From: Zanthoxylum bungeanum
Lineage: Eukaryota > Streptophyta > Magnoliopsida > Sapindales > Rutaceae
Reading direction: 5' to 3'
DNA: 64,000 nucleotides
Assembly (NCBI GenBank): GCA_019454045.1
Contig: SKCR01036777.1
Location: 1 to 64,000 of the forward strand
Shown: piece by piece, positions 46,498-56,766 of the stretch
How positions within the stretch are numbered: position 1 is the stretch's first letter
Layout: the number at the start of each line of letters is the position of its first letter
The notes under the pieces: generated by a model
Databases searched by the model: none
What the model was told of the DNA's origin: nothing
Seen by the model: only the letters and a program-made list of their open reading frames with translations
Made by a program: the position numbers and the translations under genes

Positions 46498-48552
46498 TTT
46501 TGACATTTATGACACATAGCATCACTATTTGTACAGATCATGGTGTTGTTGTATAAATTAACTATGTGACAAAAGAAATTGCTCTTTTATCATTTATGAT
46601 TAGATCACCAAGATATATAAATGATGAAAGGTCCATATGATTAGTTCCGGATTGATAAGATATGAGACAGTATCAATCCATGAAGGTTTAATCATTAAAT
46701 ATCCCTAGTCATAGTATTATCGAGATTTGACATCGATAATGCGGAATAGACAAGTATTGCACTTATGCGTGTTATGGGAGCATAACGTCATAGTTCTCAT
46801 ATATTTGGGTATAGGATACTCATGCAAGTGTAATAGGAGGTTGTGTTTACCGATGGTACGGAAACAGCTTCGCTCTGGATAGACCCCTCGGAATTCCATT
46901 GGTAGTATGACTATGTGTCTATGGAAGTCCGAATCAGGGTAGGTATATTTGGTCTTAACCTGAGACTTACACCGCTAATACTTGCGACAATCAATACGCT
47001 TTGGTTTAGGTCATCCAGGGCTTTAATAGGTTCTGTGTACGCCTCTTCTAGGTATATTGAGAATCATAGTGTATTGGGTGTGATGTCGAGATGGAAGTAT
47101 CACTCCAGTTATAATGGAGATGATGATCATGTAGGATACGGAACTGGTTCTCTTATGTACTGCATTCATCGGGAAACATAATTAGGTCATGATTATCCGA
47201 TTATAGAGACTAGTTACCAAAGATCCGATATGTGCTTCGTACGGGGCAGACACATTTCCAGCCACAGGCATTGCACGTGACATCCGATACTGGATCGATA
47301 TACGTAATACTACGTATACTACGCCTGATATAGATCACATATTCCAGTAAGAATATTTCTGGAGAATTAGGTAGGCATGACGCTTTGCTAGAAGCCAACT
47401 TTGTCTTGTAAATCGGTAAAAACGTAGTACTAGGTACGTACGTGTTCGGATAGTCTGACGACCGAATTTACTGCCAACATATCCGGGGATCTCATGGGTC
47501 GCTTCCCGAAGATTCACCGATGACGTATGACTCGCACTTTATTAATCTGGGATTAATTAGATGAGAGAGAAAATTAATCTGGGATTAATTACGGAGATAT
47601 TTTATCTGGGATAAAATATTAATTAGAGAGAGAGAACGATTAATTTGGAATTAATCGATAAAATAATATATTCGATATATTTTACGAAATTGGATTTCGA
47701 CACGGAATTAAAATTAGATTTTAATTCGGGCGAACGAGTTAATTTAGAATTAATTCGCTAGCGACGTGAATAGTGATTTTGCTAGGCATAATTATTTAAT
47801 TACGTCGCAACGGAAAATTCGTTAATTTGGAATTAGCGAACCCGAGCCCGGGAGTGTTTGCGGACGCACTCGCATTTCGAATTCAAGTGCAGCCTGCAAG
47901 TCACATCAAGCGTCAAATCACTAGTCACATCAAGCGTCAAATAACTTGTCACTTTGAATGATGTGATGTCTAGTCACTTTTGATGTGAATAGTGATGGGA
48001 GTGGTTGTTGGCTTTAAAGCCTTTGACTTTTGGAAATTTGTAAATGGTTTTTGTATTTGATTTTTGGAAAATCAAAAACTATATACACACAACACATTTT
48101 TCCTCTCTCTCTCTACACATCTCACGGTTTTGGAAACCCATTTTCCTTCCTCCCTCTCTCAGCTTTGAGGCCAAAAATTCTTCTTTCTCTTTTTCTTGGC
48201 AAGGCCGAGATTTACAAGGATGAAGATGGTGATTTTTGTGGCAAAAATCTCCAAGAGCTAGCACTCAAAAGAGGACATACAAATGTGATAGGGAATTTTT
48301 TTCATGAGCATGGAATCACCATATAAAGCTTGGAGCTTGAAGACACTCTTAGAGCACACTTGGAGGTGATGGCCGAAAATTTGGAGGACAAAATATGCAA
48401 TTGCCGTGAGCTACCTTGGAGGATAGCTTGAAGTTTTTGTTGTTCCTCGCGTCACTAAACCGTTCAATGTAAGTATTCTGCAACTTCTTTGAGTATTCGC
48501 ACGTGAGTTTCTTTGCTTGATTTGATCCTTGGGACTTAATAGAAACCCGACA
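46498..48552 (+). repeat. 3' LTR of the plus-strand Copia-A copy
   Basis: Collinear with 34,636-36,691. The first bases are mutated (TTTTGAC for TGTTGGAC), so the TG end is lost; the CA end (CCGACA) and AATAT duplication are intact. Confidence 0.9.
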
Positions 48553-48557
48553 AATAT

Positions 48558-49265
48558 TTCTATTTGTAATAGAAAGACTTGAGCACTCTAACCATTCAAG
48601 TACCGAATCAACCATAAGAAAGATACTCATCTACTTCTTACAATAAGGAGTGAACTTCATATCTATGTAAAACATCCTCAGTTAGACACCAAACCATGTC
48701 CACAAAGTACGTAGCTATTGGTCGGGATTGCTACACCAACCTCACATTTGTAAATCAAATGACATAGCCTGCCATGCAGGAGTTCATAGTACAGGCAGGA
48801 TTAAGATCAATCCATCTATGACCATCTAGTAGATTGAAAATGAATTTCTTTATTTAATGGATATTTTAAGAAACTCATTTCTATTTGGGTCCAGTCTTAT
48901 ATGATCACATCATACAAGGTGCCTTCATTCTCATATCTCCACATGGACGATCCTGGATCAAGGTCGCCATACAATTAAGGAATGGACCGCAACTATAGAT
49001 AAACCACAAACAAAGTACATGTTTTGTTAGCTCTCTATGGACTATTTAAGATTACTAACTTCGGACTTAAATCATCTTGTGTATGACACTCATACATTAA
49101 GTCTGAAGGCACATGAGTATTCTAAGATAATCAAGACAATTCACAATACACGATATTAAAATAAACACTTTGATAAATGAATCATGCATCATTTTATTTC
49201 ATAAAATATAATACCGTTTACATTACATGAAGCTCTATGGCATATTACAAAGCTAGGAAATTACA
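48558..49265 (-). repeat. Copia-1-like LTR, right part
   Basis: Continuation of 33,196-34,635. The stretch with aaataaacactttgataaatg and tttatttcataaaatataat resembles the start of the Copia-1 LTR near 10,230-10,300. The end is placed at ...AAATTACA (49,265). No target duplication with the left end was found, so the boundary is tentative. Confidence 0.5.
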
Positions 49266-50097
49266 ATTTTTGCTCATTATGAGTCTTCATTTTTTTTTCT
49301 CTCTTCTCATGCCTGGACCTTTTATAGTGAAGATTCTTGTCAACCACTTGAGCGGTTTTTCTTCCATTGGTTCAAGGACTCCCACATTTCATACTTGCGC
49401 GTAACTGCTGGATCGTGCATTTAACTGCTGAGTTGTGCGCTTTGATAACTTGCCAGATAGTGGGGGGTTACTGTCTGACCGCTAGATCATGGGATCAACT
49501 GCAAAGTACTTGTTCGCATGGTAATCGTCTTAATTGCTTTTCCCTTCATCGTCTTTCGTTTGCTGGGAGATTCACTCTTTATTTATCATGATTCTTTATG
49601 CATTGGATGACTTTGCCTCTTCATTCTTCTTTCATCCCTTTTTCGTCATTTGATACGTTTTTCCTTTTCGTCCTTCATAGACTCGTTCATCATAGGGCGA
49701 TTTTCTCTACAAATAATTATCCCCTAAATTCGCCTTGATTGATTTGAGAGATGAAATCGAGGCGGAATTTCTTAATTTGGGTAAAGTTAGGATGATACCA
49801 TCGGCCATATTGTTAATTTGGCTTTGGCCTGCTGATATTCTCCTTATATCTTGTTATCATTTGCGCGTATTGAGGGCTGTCATTTACATTCCTTATGTGA
49901 ACCCATCATTTCTCCAATAAATGTGTGACCTTCCCAACACGTCTTGTCGAAGGCCATCATATCACCAATTAATGTGTCATCTTTCGTGTCAATTCTATGT
50001 CAAATCATGTCTAACGTCGCCCTTTTCGTTTCCCTCCCTTTCTTTTCCCCTCGAATTGGGCCGTGACACTTATCCTAGGGCAAACGTTTACCTTTGC
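49266..50097. other. Upstream region of the mobile-domain gene
   Basis: No gene. Contains an imperfect 15-bp inverted repeat, AAATTCGCCTTGATT (49,726) with AATCGAGGCGGAATTT (49,755), loop 14 bp. C/T-rich between 49,500 and 49,720. Confidence 0.5.
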
Positions 50098-50107
50098 TAT
50101 ATAAGGG
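50098..50107 (+). promoter_or_regulatory. TATA box of the mobile-domain gene
   Basis: CTATATAAGG, followed about 25-40 bp later by a pyrimidine-rich leader and then, 120 bp downstream, by the coding-like sequence. Confidence 0.6.
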
Positions 50108-51795
50108 CTTGATTCTTTCTCTTCATTACTTTTTATTTCTTCTCTGTAAACTTTTCATCTTCTTGATTTCAATTTCCTTGCTATAGCGTCATCTTATTCC
50201 ATTACGAAAAAGGCCATTTCAACTTTTGGTGATTACCAAGCTGCTTTGGGTGACTCTTATGTGGACGTCTTTGGCATTCATACCCTTGACGAAAACTATG
50301 GATTGTGCTCCCTGGGCCCTATTTTTTTTATGATATCGCCATTGCTACAGCCCTTTTGGCTCAATTATTTCCTTCCATTTCCAACCTCCTCTTTTCAGAA
50401 CCTCTGAACGTTTCTCCGCTTACCCAATCTAACCCCATCCGTACTTGGCCCAAACACGACTCATCTTTTGAAACCTGATTTCAATGTATGAGGTTGCACG
50501 CAGAAACCTGTACTTTTCTCGAAGAAAATAGTTTGTTTTCCCTTATAGAGCTTTCATTGACACTGCCCCATTTCGATCGAAATCTATTCCCCACTTCGCT
50601 GCTTTTCTGGTCCTCTGATTACAACATTTTCCTTTTTCCTTCTGGTCCTTTTACCATAACCCTTCGTGATATTAGTGTTTTAACTGGGTTAGCCCCTTTG
50701 GGTGCGACCATTTCTGCTCGTACTACCTTTCGTTTTCCTCCTTTTTCAAATGACACTTCATCATTCTCTTCCTATTCCGCCTTTTTTCGTGCATTTTCTG
50801 AGTCAGCTGGTCCAGTCTCGGTGTTGGAACGCACCGCTTTCATTCATTATTGGCTTTGCAAATACATCATTTGCGCGCCTAGTCAGAAACCCGTGGCGGG
50901 TTATCTCCCCATTTCATCAGACATCGCCAACGGCCGGTGTTTGGATTTGGGTTTCTTTTTGTTGGCTTCCACTTATCGGGGCCTGGCCGTTCTCCAGAAA
51001 CAGCTACGGTCTGGCGCTTCACCGATCGCTTCCGGTCCTATTTGGCTTGTCCAGTTTTAGCTTAGAGCCTACTTTCTGGTCTTCGGCTTAATTGAGTCAA
51101 GTCGCTCATATCCTTGTGCAGGCCTTTTGTTCGCCCAATTGGGGCCAACTTCCATCATTCTTCGCTCTATTTTTGAATATTTTTACACCATTTCTCGAGT
51201 CTCGTCTTTCTTTCCTTTCTCCTTGGGCGACAACCCTTCTTTCGTTCATGAGCTTCCCGAGTCAGATGGGGATGAATCGATCAATCACATATGGCACAAG
51301 TTTTTATGCACCCGTGATCTGATTCATAATATTTTGATTGGAGCCAATGGCAAGGCTGAGGTGGAAGTATACTCTCCTAAATTCACCGCCCGCCAATTTG
51401 GTCTCGTTCAATGGTGGCCCCTTCCGTTATTTCATTCTCGTTCCACCCCATTAGAACGTTTTAAGGTTCTTTCACTTTCAGACATTGATCAATGTTTGTT
51501 TGAGCCTCGTTCTTTGGTATCTTCTTTTTCTTGTGCTTATTTCTCCCCTTGCACATTGTCCACCCTCTATTCGATCGTATTTTTCGTCTGGCCGAGAGAG
51601 ACTTTTTCGTTGTCTTCTTCCTTGGTTTTTTCTGGCATTCCTTTTTCCTCAAATCCTTCGAAGATAGCTGGGTCAAAGAAGCCTGTTGAGAAATCTAGGC
51701 CGCAGAAAATAGGCCCCAAATAAGTTAAAAGGAAACATCCTTCTCCGACCCATAGCTCTGACTCGGATGAGCCACTGATACTTCATCGGGCTAAG

Positions 51796-51881
51796 GTACA
51801 ATCTGGCTTATCTCTCTTTTTTTCTTTTTTTTAAATGATTTCGTTTCTCGTGCAAAAGTCCAGGACATAATCGTCTTTCAG
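51796..51881 (+). other. Possible intron 1 of the PMD gene
   Basis: AAG|GTACAA donor and a T-rich tract ending TCTTTCAG. Splicing as read does not keep frame with the next exon (ATG 51,883), so an indel or a different site must be assumed. Confidence 0.4.
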
Positions 51882-52782
51882 TATGCCTGAACCGGCTCAA
51901 GCTTCGGGGCCTGAAACTCTGATCGTCCAACATCCTTTCGGGAGGGTTGAAACTACTGAAGCCCCGATCGTTCAACTTCTATCAGATGAGGGTGAAGCGG
52001 CCGAAACTCCCATTATTCAACACCCACCAGAAGGGGATGAAGCGACTGATGTGACCCATTCGATCAGGGCTGATCCCCAAGGTATGGGGTCAAGTATAGT
52101 ATTGGGCCGTATGCGTCCATTTTCTTAGGAAATCCCAATGGATCATCCCTTATTCGAATATCACCCATTAGACGATCATGTCCATATTGTACAAGGACCG
52201 GATGATGAGCCTCTTCGATCGGACAACGAGCCTCTTCGATCGGACAACGAGCCTCTTCAGCCGGGTAACGAGCCCATTTGGCTTCATCTTAAACGGATCT
52301 ATCCCTTAATGCGTAGATGGGCCGTTGCGGGATTTGGGGGAAGTTATAAGGACATAGACGGCCTGTTTAGTCTAGCCGAATTGGAATTATTAGAGGAGAC
52401 TCGGTCCTTATGTAAAGATGATGTTATTCACCATATTTATGAAGATATGGAAGTTATTTATGTTACTGACTCTTTCGATTTTGATTCTTCTACAGAGGCC
52501 CAGCCATCGGGCATGCCGAGTGCTTCTCGTTTTGATCCTTCAGTACAACAGCCTCTTTTTCCCAAACAGTCATCACCTCTTCGGGCAGCTTTTGTTCCTC
52601 CTATGCAACAGTCTTCTTCTCCCGAACGGCCATCATCCTCAGTTCTTTCGCCATCATCTCTTCGGGCGGCGTCTCCCGTTCCTCTGCCTCCATCTCCTAG
52701 GCGAGAACCTACGTCGCCACTTGGTGATATCCCTATGGCGACCGTGGATGAGCCATCCAGTTCGAGCTTTAGGCCTGGGGCT

Positions 52783-52856
52783 GTAAGTCTTTTCCATTTC
52801 CTCTTTCTTTTATTGTTCTTTTGGCTCTCATTTGCTAATTCCTTTTTTGCACATAG
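52783..52856 (+). other. Intron 2 of the PMD gene (74 bp)
   Basis: Donor GTAAGT, T-rich tract, acceptor TTTGCACATAG. It joins ...FRPGA to VYDPLLQSIQDILDDLDRLA in the same frame (phase 0), with no stop until the copia insertion. Confidence 0.78.
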
Positions 52857-52978
52857 GTGTATGATCCATTACTGCAATCGATCCAGGACATTCTGGACGA
52901 TCTTGATCGGTTAGCCTCTACTCCATCTCAGCCTTCCTCGTCTTCGGCCGAGCTACTACAGACTTGGAATCTCTTCGG

Positions 52979-54860
52979 TGTTGGGTTCCTAGAACATTCC
53001 AAGGATCTTCTAAGAATAAAATTATGTGAATAATCAAGGTAAGTTTGCGGAAAAATACTTACAATGATCGGCTAAGTGGATATAGAGATTATAAAAATTT
53101 GTCCTTTGAGAATAGCTCCAAGCCTTCCTTTGAATTCCATAATCTATTTGTTGTGCTAGCAAGCAAGAATTTTTGAAGCAAAAATATGAACTATGAACCC
53201 TAGGTTCACGCCAATTGAGAGTGAGAGATGGAGAGTGCAATCGGCAATTGTGAGGAATGAGAGAGTGTAATGTGTTTTGATTTTGTTTTATGTATATTTG
53301 ATTTCAAAAATCAAAAAACATTTACAAAAGTCAAGTTGGTAAAAGTCTATCACAAGTCAAACTTGTGTAACTTACAAGTTACCAACCAAATCCTCACTAA
53401 CTTCTATCACCATAAAGTAAATAGTTGACTAGTGAGGTGATTAGGTGGGCCCCACTTTAAATTCAAAATCGAGTGGGCCCGCTAAACACATTTCGGGCTC
53501 GGGTTCGTTAATTTGAATTAACGAATTTCCGTTGCGACTTAATTAAATCAAATTTAATTAATTAATAATGCCTCGCAAAATTATTATGAAAGTCGCTTGT
53601 GAATTAATTCTAAATTAATTTGTTCCCCCGAATTAAAATCTAATTTTAATTCCGCGTTGAAATCTAATTTCAATTAATATATCGAATATATTATTTAATC
53701 GATTAATTCCAAATTAATCGTTCTCTCTCTTCTATTCGAATTTTATCCCAGATAAATTCTTGCCGTAACTAATCCCAGATTAATTTTCTCTCTCTTATAA
53801 TTAATCCCAGATTATTTTTGTTCAAGTCAAACGTCATCGGTGAATCTTCGGGAAGTGACCCATGAGATCCATAGATATGTTGGCAGTAAATCCGGTCATC
53901 GGACTATCTGAATTCGTGCACACCTGGTACCACGTTCTTATCGATTTACAAGACATGATTGGCTTCTAGAAAAGCATCGTGCCTACCCAATTCTCCAGAA
54001 ATATTATTTTAAGGAATACATAATCTATATCAGGCGTAGTATACTAAGTATTGCTTATTTCGATCCAGTATCGGATGTCACATGCTAGGCCTGGGGTTGG
54101 AGTTGTGTATGCCCCGTACGAAGCATATATCGGATCACTAACAACTAGTCGCTTTAATCGGATAATCATGACCTTGTCATATTATCCGATAGTTGCAACA
54201 TATTAGAGTACCAGTTTTATATCCCTGCGTGATCATCATCTCCATATGACTGAAGTGATACTTCCATCTTGACATCACGCCCAATACAGTACGATTCTCA
54301 ATAAACCCAGAAGAGGCGTACACATGACCTGTTAAAGTCCCGGACGACCAAAACCAAAGCGTATTGATTGTCGCAAGTATTAGTGACGCAAGTCTCAGGT
54401 TAAGACCAAATACACCTACCCTGATTCGGATTCTCATAGACACATAGTCATACTACCAATGAGATTATGAGGGTTCTATCCAGAGCGAAACTGTTTCCGT
54501 ACCATCGGTAAACAAAACCTCCTATTACACTTGCATGAGTATCCAATACCCAAATATATGAGAATTATGATGTTACGCTTCCATAACGCGCACAAGTGTA
54601 ATACTAGCCTATTTTACATTATTGATTTCCAGTCTCGATAATACTACGACTATGGATATTTAATGATTAAACCTTTGTGGATTGATATCGTCTCATATCT
54701 TATAATCTGGAACTAATCATAGGACTTTTATCATTTATATATTCAAGTAATCTAATTACAAAATGATAAAATAGCAATTTCCTTTGTCACATAGTTAATT
54801 TGTACAAAAACCACAATGTCTTTTACAAATAGTGATGCTATGGGTCATAATTGTCCAATA
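52979..54860 (-). repeat. Copia-A 3' LTR (copy Y)
   Basis: 1,882 bp; starts TATTGGAC (TG lost to TA) and ends AACCCAACA. The hairpin chain lies at about 53,510-53,820. Its outermost stem TTCGTTAAT/ATTAACGAA is fully paired where other copies have a U-G. Confidence 0.9.
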
Positions 54861-54874
54861 ATCTCCCACTTGGC

Positions 54875-55117
54875 CTACAGCCAATCACTCAAGTATCTAA
54901 CACCTGAACTATGTACATGTCGCTCAAACTTTTGCTGATGAATAACCTTCGTCAGCGGATCTGTAATGTTGTCATCTGATGCGACATTCTTGATCTTCAC
55001 ATCGCCACGATGTATGATCTCACGAATCAGATGGTAACGTCGAAGTACATGCTTGGATCGTTGATGAGATCGCGGTTCCTTAGCCTGTGCTATAGCCCCG
55101 TTATTGTCACAATACAA
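54875..55117 (-). pseudogene. Copia-A RNase H, C-terminal part (copy Y)
   Basis: 80 codons: YCDNNGAIAQAKEPRSHQRS, KHVLRRYHLIREII, and NITDPLTKVIHQQKFERHV near the end. This is the C-terminal RNase H of Ty1/copia, including the catalytic aspartate region (CDN) and the DPLTK end motif. The same frame extends upstream but is stopped at 55,249. Confidence 0.88.
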
Positions 55118-55246
55118 ATGAATGGGCTCAGCTGCTAACGGAACTACTCCTAATCCAATTAGGAATTTACGGATCCAAACTGCCTCTTTTACTGCTTCAG
55201 CTGCAACAATATATTCCGCTTTTGTTGTTGAATCGGCAACAGTCTC

Positions 55247-55636
55247 TTATTTGGAAGATTTCCAGCTTACTGCTCCATTATTCAAACAAAATATATACCC
55301 GGATTGCGACTTACAATCGTCTTTATCGGTTTGGAAACTTGCATCGGTAAACCCAGTTACATCAAGTTCTTCATCTCCATAGATTAAGAATGCATCCTTA
55401 GTTCGTCTAAGATACTTAAGGATGTTCTTAACCGCAACCCAGTGACCATCACCTGGATCGGCCTGATAGTGACTACACATGCTCAAAGCATACGAGACAA
55501 CAGGTCGTGTACATATCATGGCATACATGATCAATCCGACTGCAGAAGCGAATGGGATCCGACTATTATTGTCTCTCTCATCTTGAGTTTTAGGACACAT
55601 GTCCTTAGATAGAGTGACGCCATGTGACACTGGCAA
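55247..55636 (-). pseudogene. Copia-A RT C-terminus and RNase H start (copy Y)
   Basis: 129 codons with IPFASAVGLIMYAMICTRPV, SYALSMCSHYQADPG, HWVAVKNILKYLRRTKD and VTGFTDASFQTDKDDCKSQS, the connection and the first RNase H aspartate. In the usual copia sequence the P-V here is P-D. It ends at a stop after AVSWKSSK, where an intact copy continues. Confidence 0.88.
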
Positions 55637-55787
55637 CAGTCACTTCTTAGATTATCCATGTTGAATCTCTTCAACACTTTATCAATGTACGTGCTCTAGG
55701 AGAGTCTAAACAGCTTTCTAGATCTATCTCGGTAGATCTTTATTCCCAGAATAAATGATGCTTCTCCCAGATCTTTCATGGAGAATT

Positions 55788-56477
55788 TTAAGAAAGCCAA
55801 GCTTTCACCGATTGTAGCATTGGAATGTCATTTCCAATAAGCAATACATCATCAACGTAAAGGACAATGAATGTCAGTGCGCTCCCACTAACCTTCTTAT
55901 ATACACAAGGATCATATTCGTTTTGAACGAAATCATATTCTTTTATGATATCATCAAAACATTGGTTCCAAGAACGCGAGGCTTGCTTCAATCCATAAAT
56001 GGATTGATTTAACTTGCAAACCTTGTTTGCATGTTTTGGTACAACAAAATCATCAGGCTGTTGCATATAAACATCCTCCAAAATGTATTTGTTAAGGAAA
56101 GCAGTTTTGATGTCCATCTGCCATAATTCATCATCGAAATATGCAGCACTAGCAAGCATTATCCGAATGGATTTAATCATGGCAACAGGTGAAACAGTTT
56201 CATCGTAATCGACACCATGTCGTTGACGATACCCTTTCGCTACAAGCCTAGCTTTATACGTTTGTATGTTGCCATCCATGTCGGTCTTCTTCTTGAAGAC
56301 CCATTTGCAACCAATAGGCTTTACGCCTTCTGGTGCATCAACCAGTGTCCAAACTTGGTTGGTATACATAGAATCCATTTCGGACTTCATGGCTTCTTGC
56401 CATAAAGTGGAGTCGATACCGTGTATCGCTTCCTCATACGTAGTCGGCTCATTATCCTCAATAAGATAAATATCCAC
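55788..56477 (-). pseudogene. Copia-A reverse transcriptase (copy Y)
   Basis: 229 codons, the longest pol frame in the window. In order: TYEEAIHGIDSTLWQEAMKS, WTLVDAPEGVKPIGCKWVFK, YKARLVAKGYRQRHGVDYDE, DIKTAFLNKYILEDVYMQQP, IYGLKQASRSWNQ, and the catalytic LYVDDVLLIGND. It ends at a stop after AWLS, and the next part is in another frame. RT would copy element RNA into DNA in the particle. The upstream integrase end is at 56,478-56,762. Confidence 0.92.
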
Positions 56478-56762
56478 ATGAGGTGAGATCAGAAACCCAT
56501 ACCTCTCAGGTTATTTTCTGACTTTCTCCGACCTACGCGGTTATTGTGTATTAGAAGATTGTGGTATAGTTTCATCTCTGATGAACTGGTCGTGTTCCGG
56601 TAAGGAATCGGTGCTAGGAACAGTATCACTCTGATTTTCATCGAGTTATACTTTTCTCCCACTTACCACTGCATTTAGGAATTCATTTTCGAGGAACACC
56701 GCATGTAGAGCAACAAATACTTTGTTCTCTTGTGGGTTGTAGAAGTAATATCCTTTGGTGCC
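56478..56762 (-). pseudogene. Copia-A integrase C-terminus and linker (copy Y)
   Basis: Sense strand TKGYYFYNPQENKVFVA, then ENEFLNAVVSGRKV and the acidic linker SLPEHDQFIRDETIPQSSNT, leading into the RT piece. A TAA (near 56,510) separates it from RT. It is cut at 56,766 by copy X. Confidence 0.78.
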
Positions 56763-56766
56763 CAGC

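Larger units (their letters stand above)
34636..48552 (+). mobile_element. Copia-A plus-strand copy, both LTRs, dead
   Basis: 13.9 kb including a 4.4 kb nested solo LTR; 9.5 kb without it. Two LTRs of 2,056 and about 2,055 bp, Met-type primer site, purine tract and a perfect 5-bp target duplication AATAT (34,631-34,635 and 48,553-48,557). Order: LTR, leader, gag, protease, integrase, RT, RNase H, LTR, which is the Ty1/copia order (integrase before RT). Over the first 240 bp the LTRs differ at about 15 positions, so it is not recent. No intact frame remains. Confidence 0.93.
50218..52978 (+). pseudogene. Plant mobile domain (PMD) gene, broken and truncated
   Basis: Nearly all of it lies in one frame. 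50,218-50,330 is an N-terminal piece in another frame, lost at a T run (50,319-50,329). The PMD core follows: FWSSDYNIFLFPSGPFTITL, RDISVLTGLAPLG, FIHYWLCKYIICAP, LPISSDIANGRCLDLGFFLL and, later, SPKFTARQFGLVQWWPLP. After it comes an acidic, proline/serine-rich tail with 7-residue DNEPLRS-type repeats (52,207-52,270). In-frame stops: TGA 50,476, TAG 51,058, TAA 51,721, TAG 52,126; the first two replace tryptophan codons. Two GT-AG introns can be proposed. The last exon is cut at 52,979 by copia LTR Y. PMD proteins occur as host regulators (MAIN/MAIL1) and within MULE- and gypsy-type elements. Here repeat context favours a TE-borne copy, but no transposase was seen. Confidence 0.78.
52979..56766 (-). 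mobile_element. Copia-A copy Y: 3' LTR and pol
   Basis: Reads right to left: integrase end, RT, RNase H, purine tract, 3' LTR (54,860-52,979). It inserted into the last visible exon of the PMD gene; left flank is TTCGG. Its 5' part is displaced beyond copy X, outside the window. It has the best-preserved pol of the family here. Confidence 0.88.

Noticed and set aside
33196..49270. Target duplication around the Copia-1-like LTR (TTAAT / ATTTT)
   Set aside because: The bases do not match; the right boundary is uncertain.
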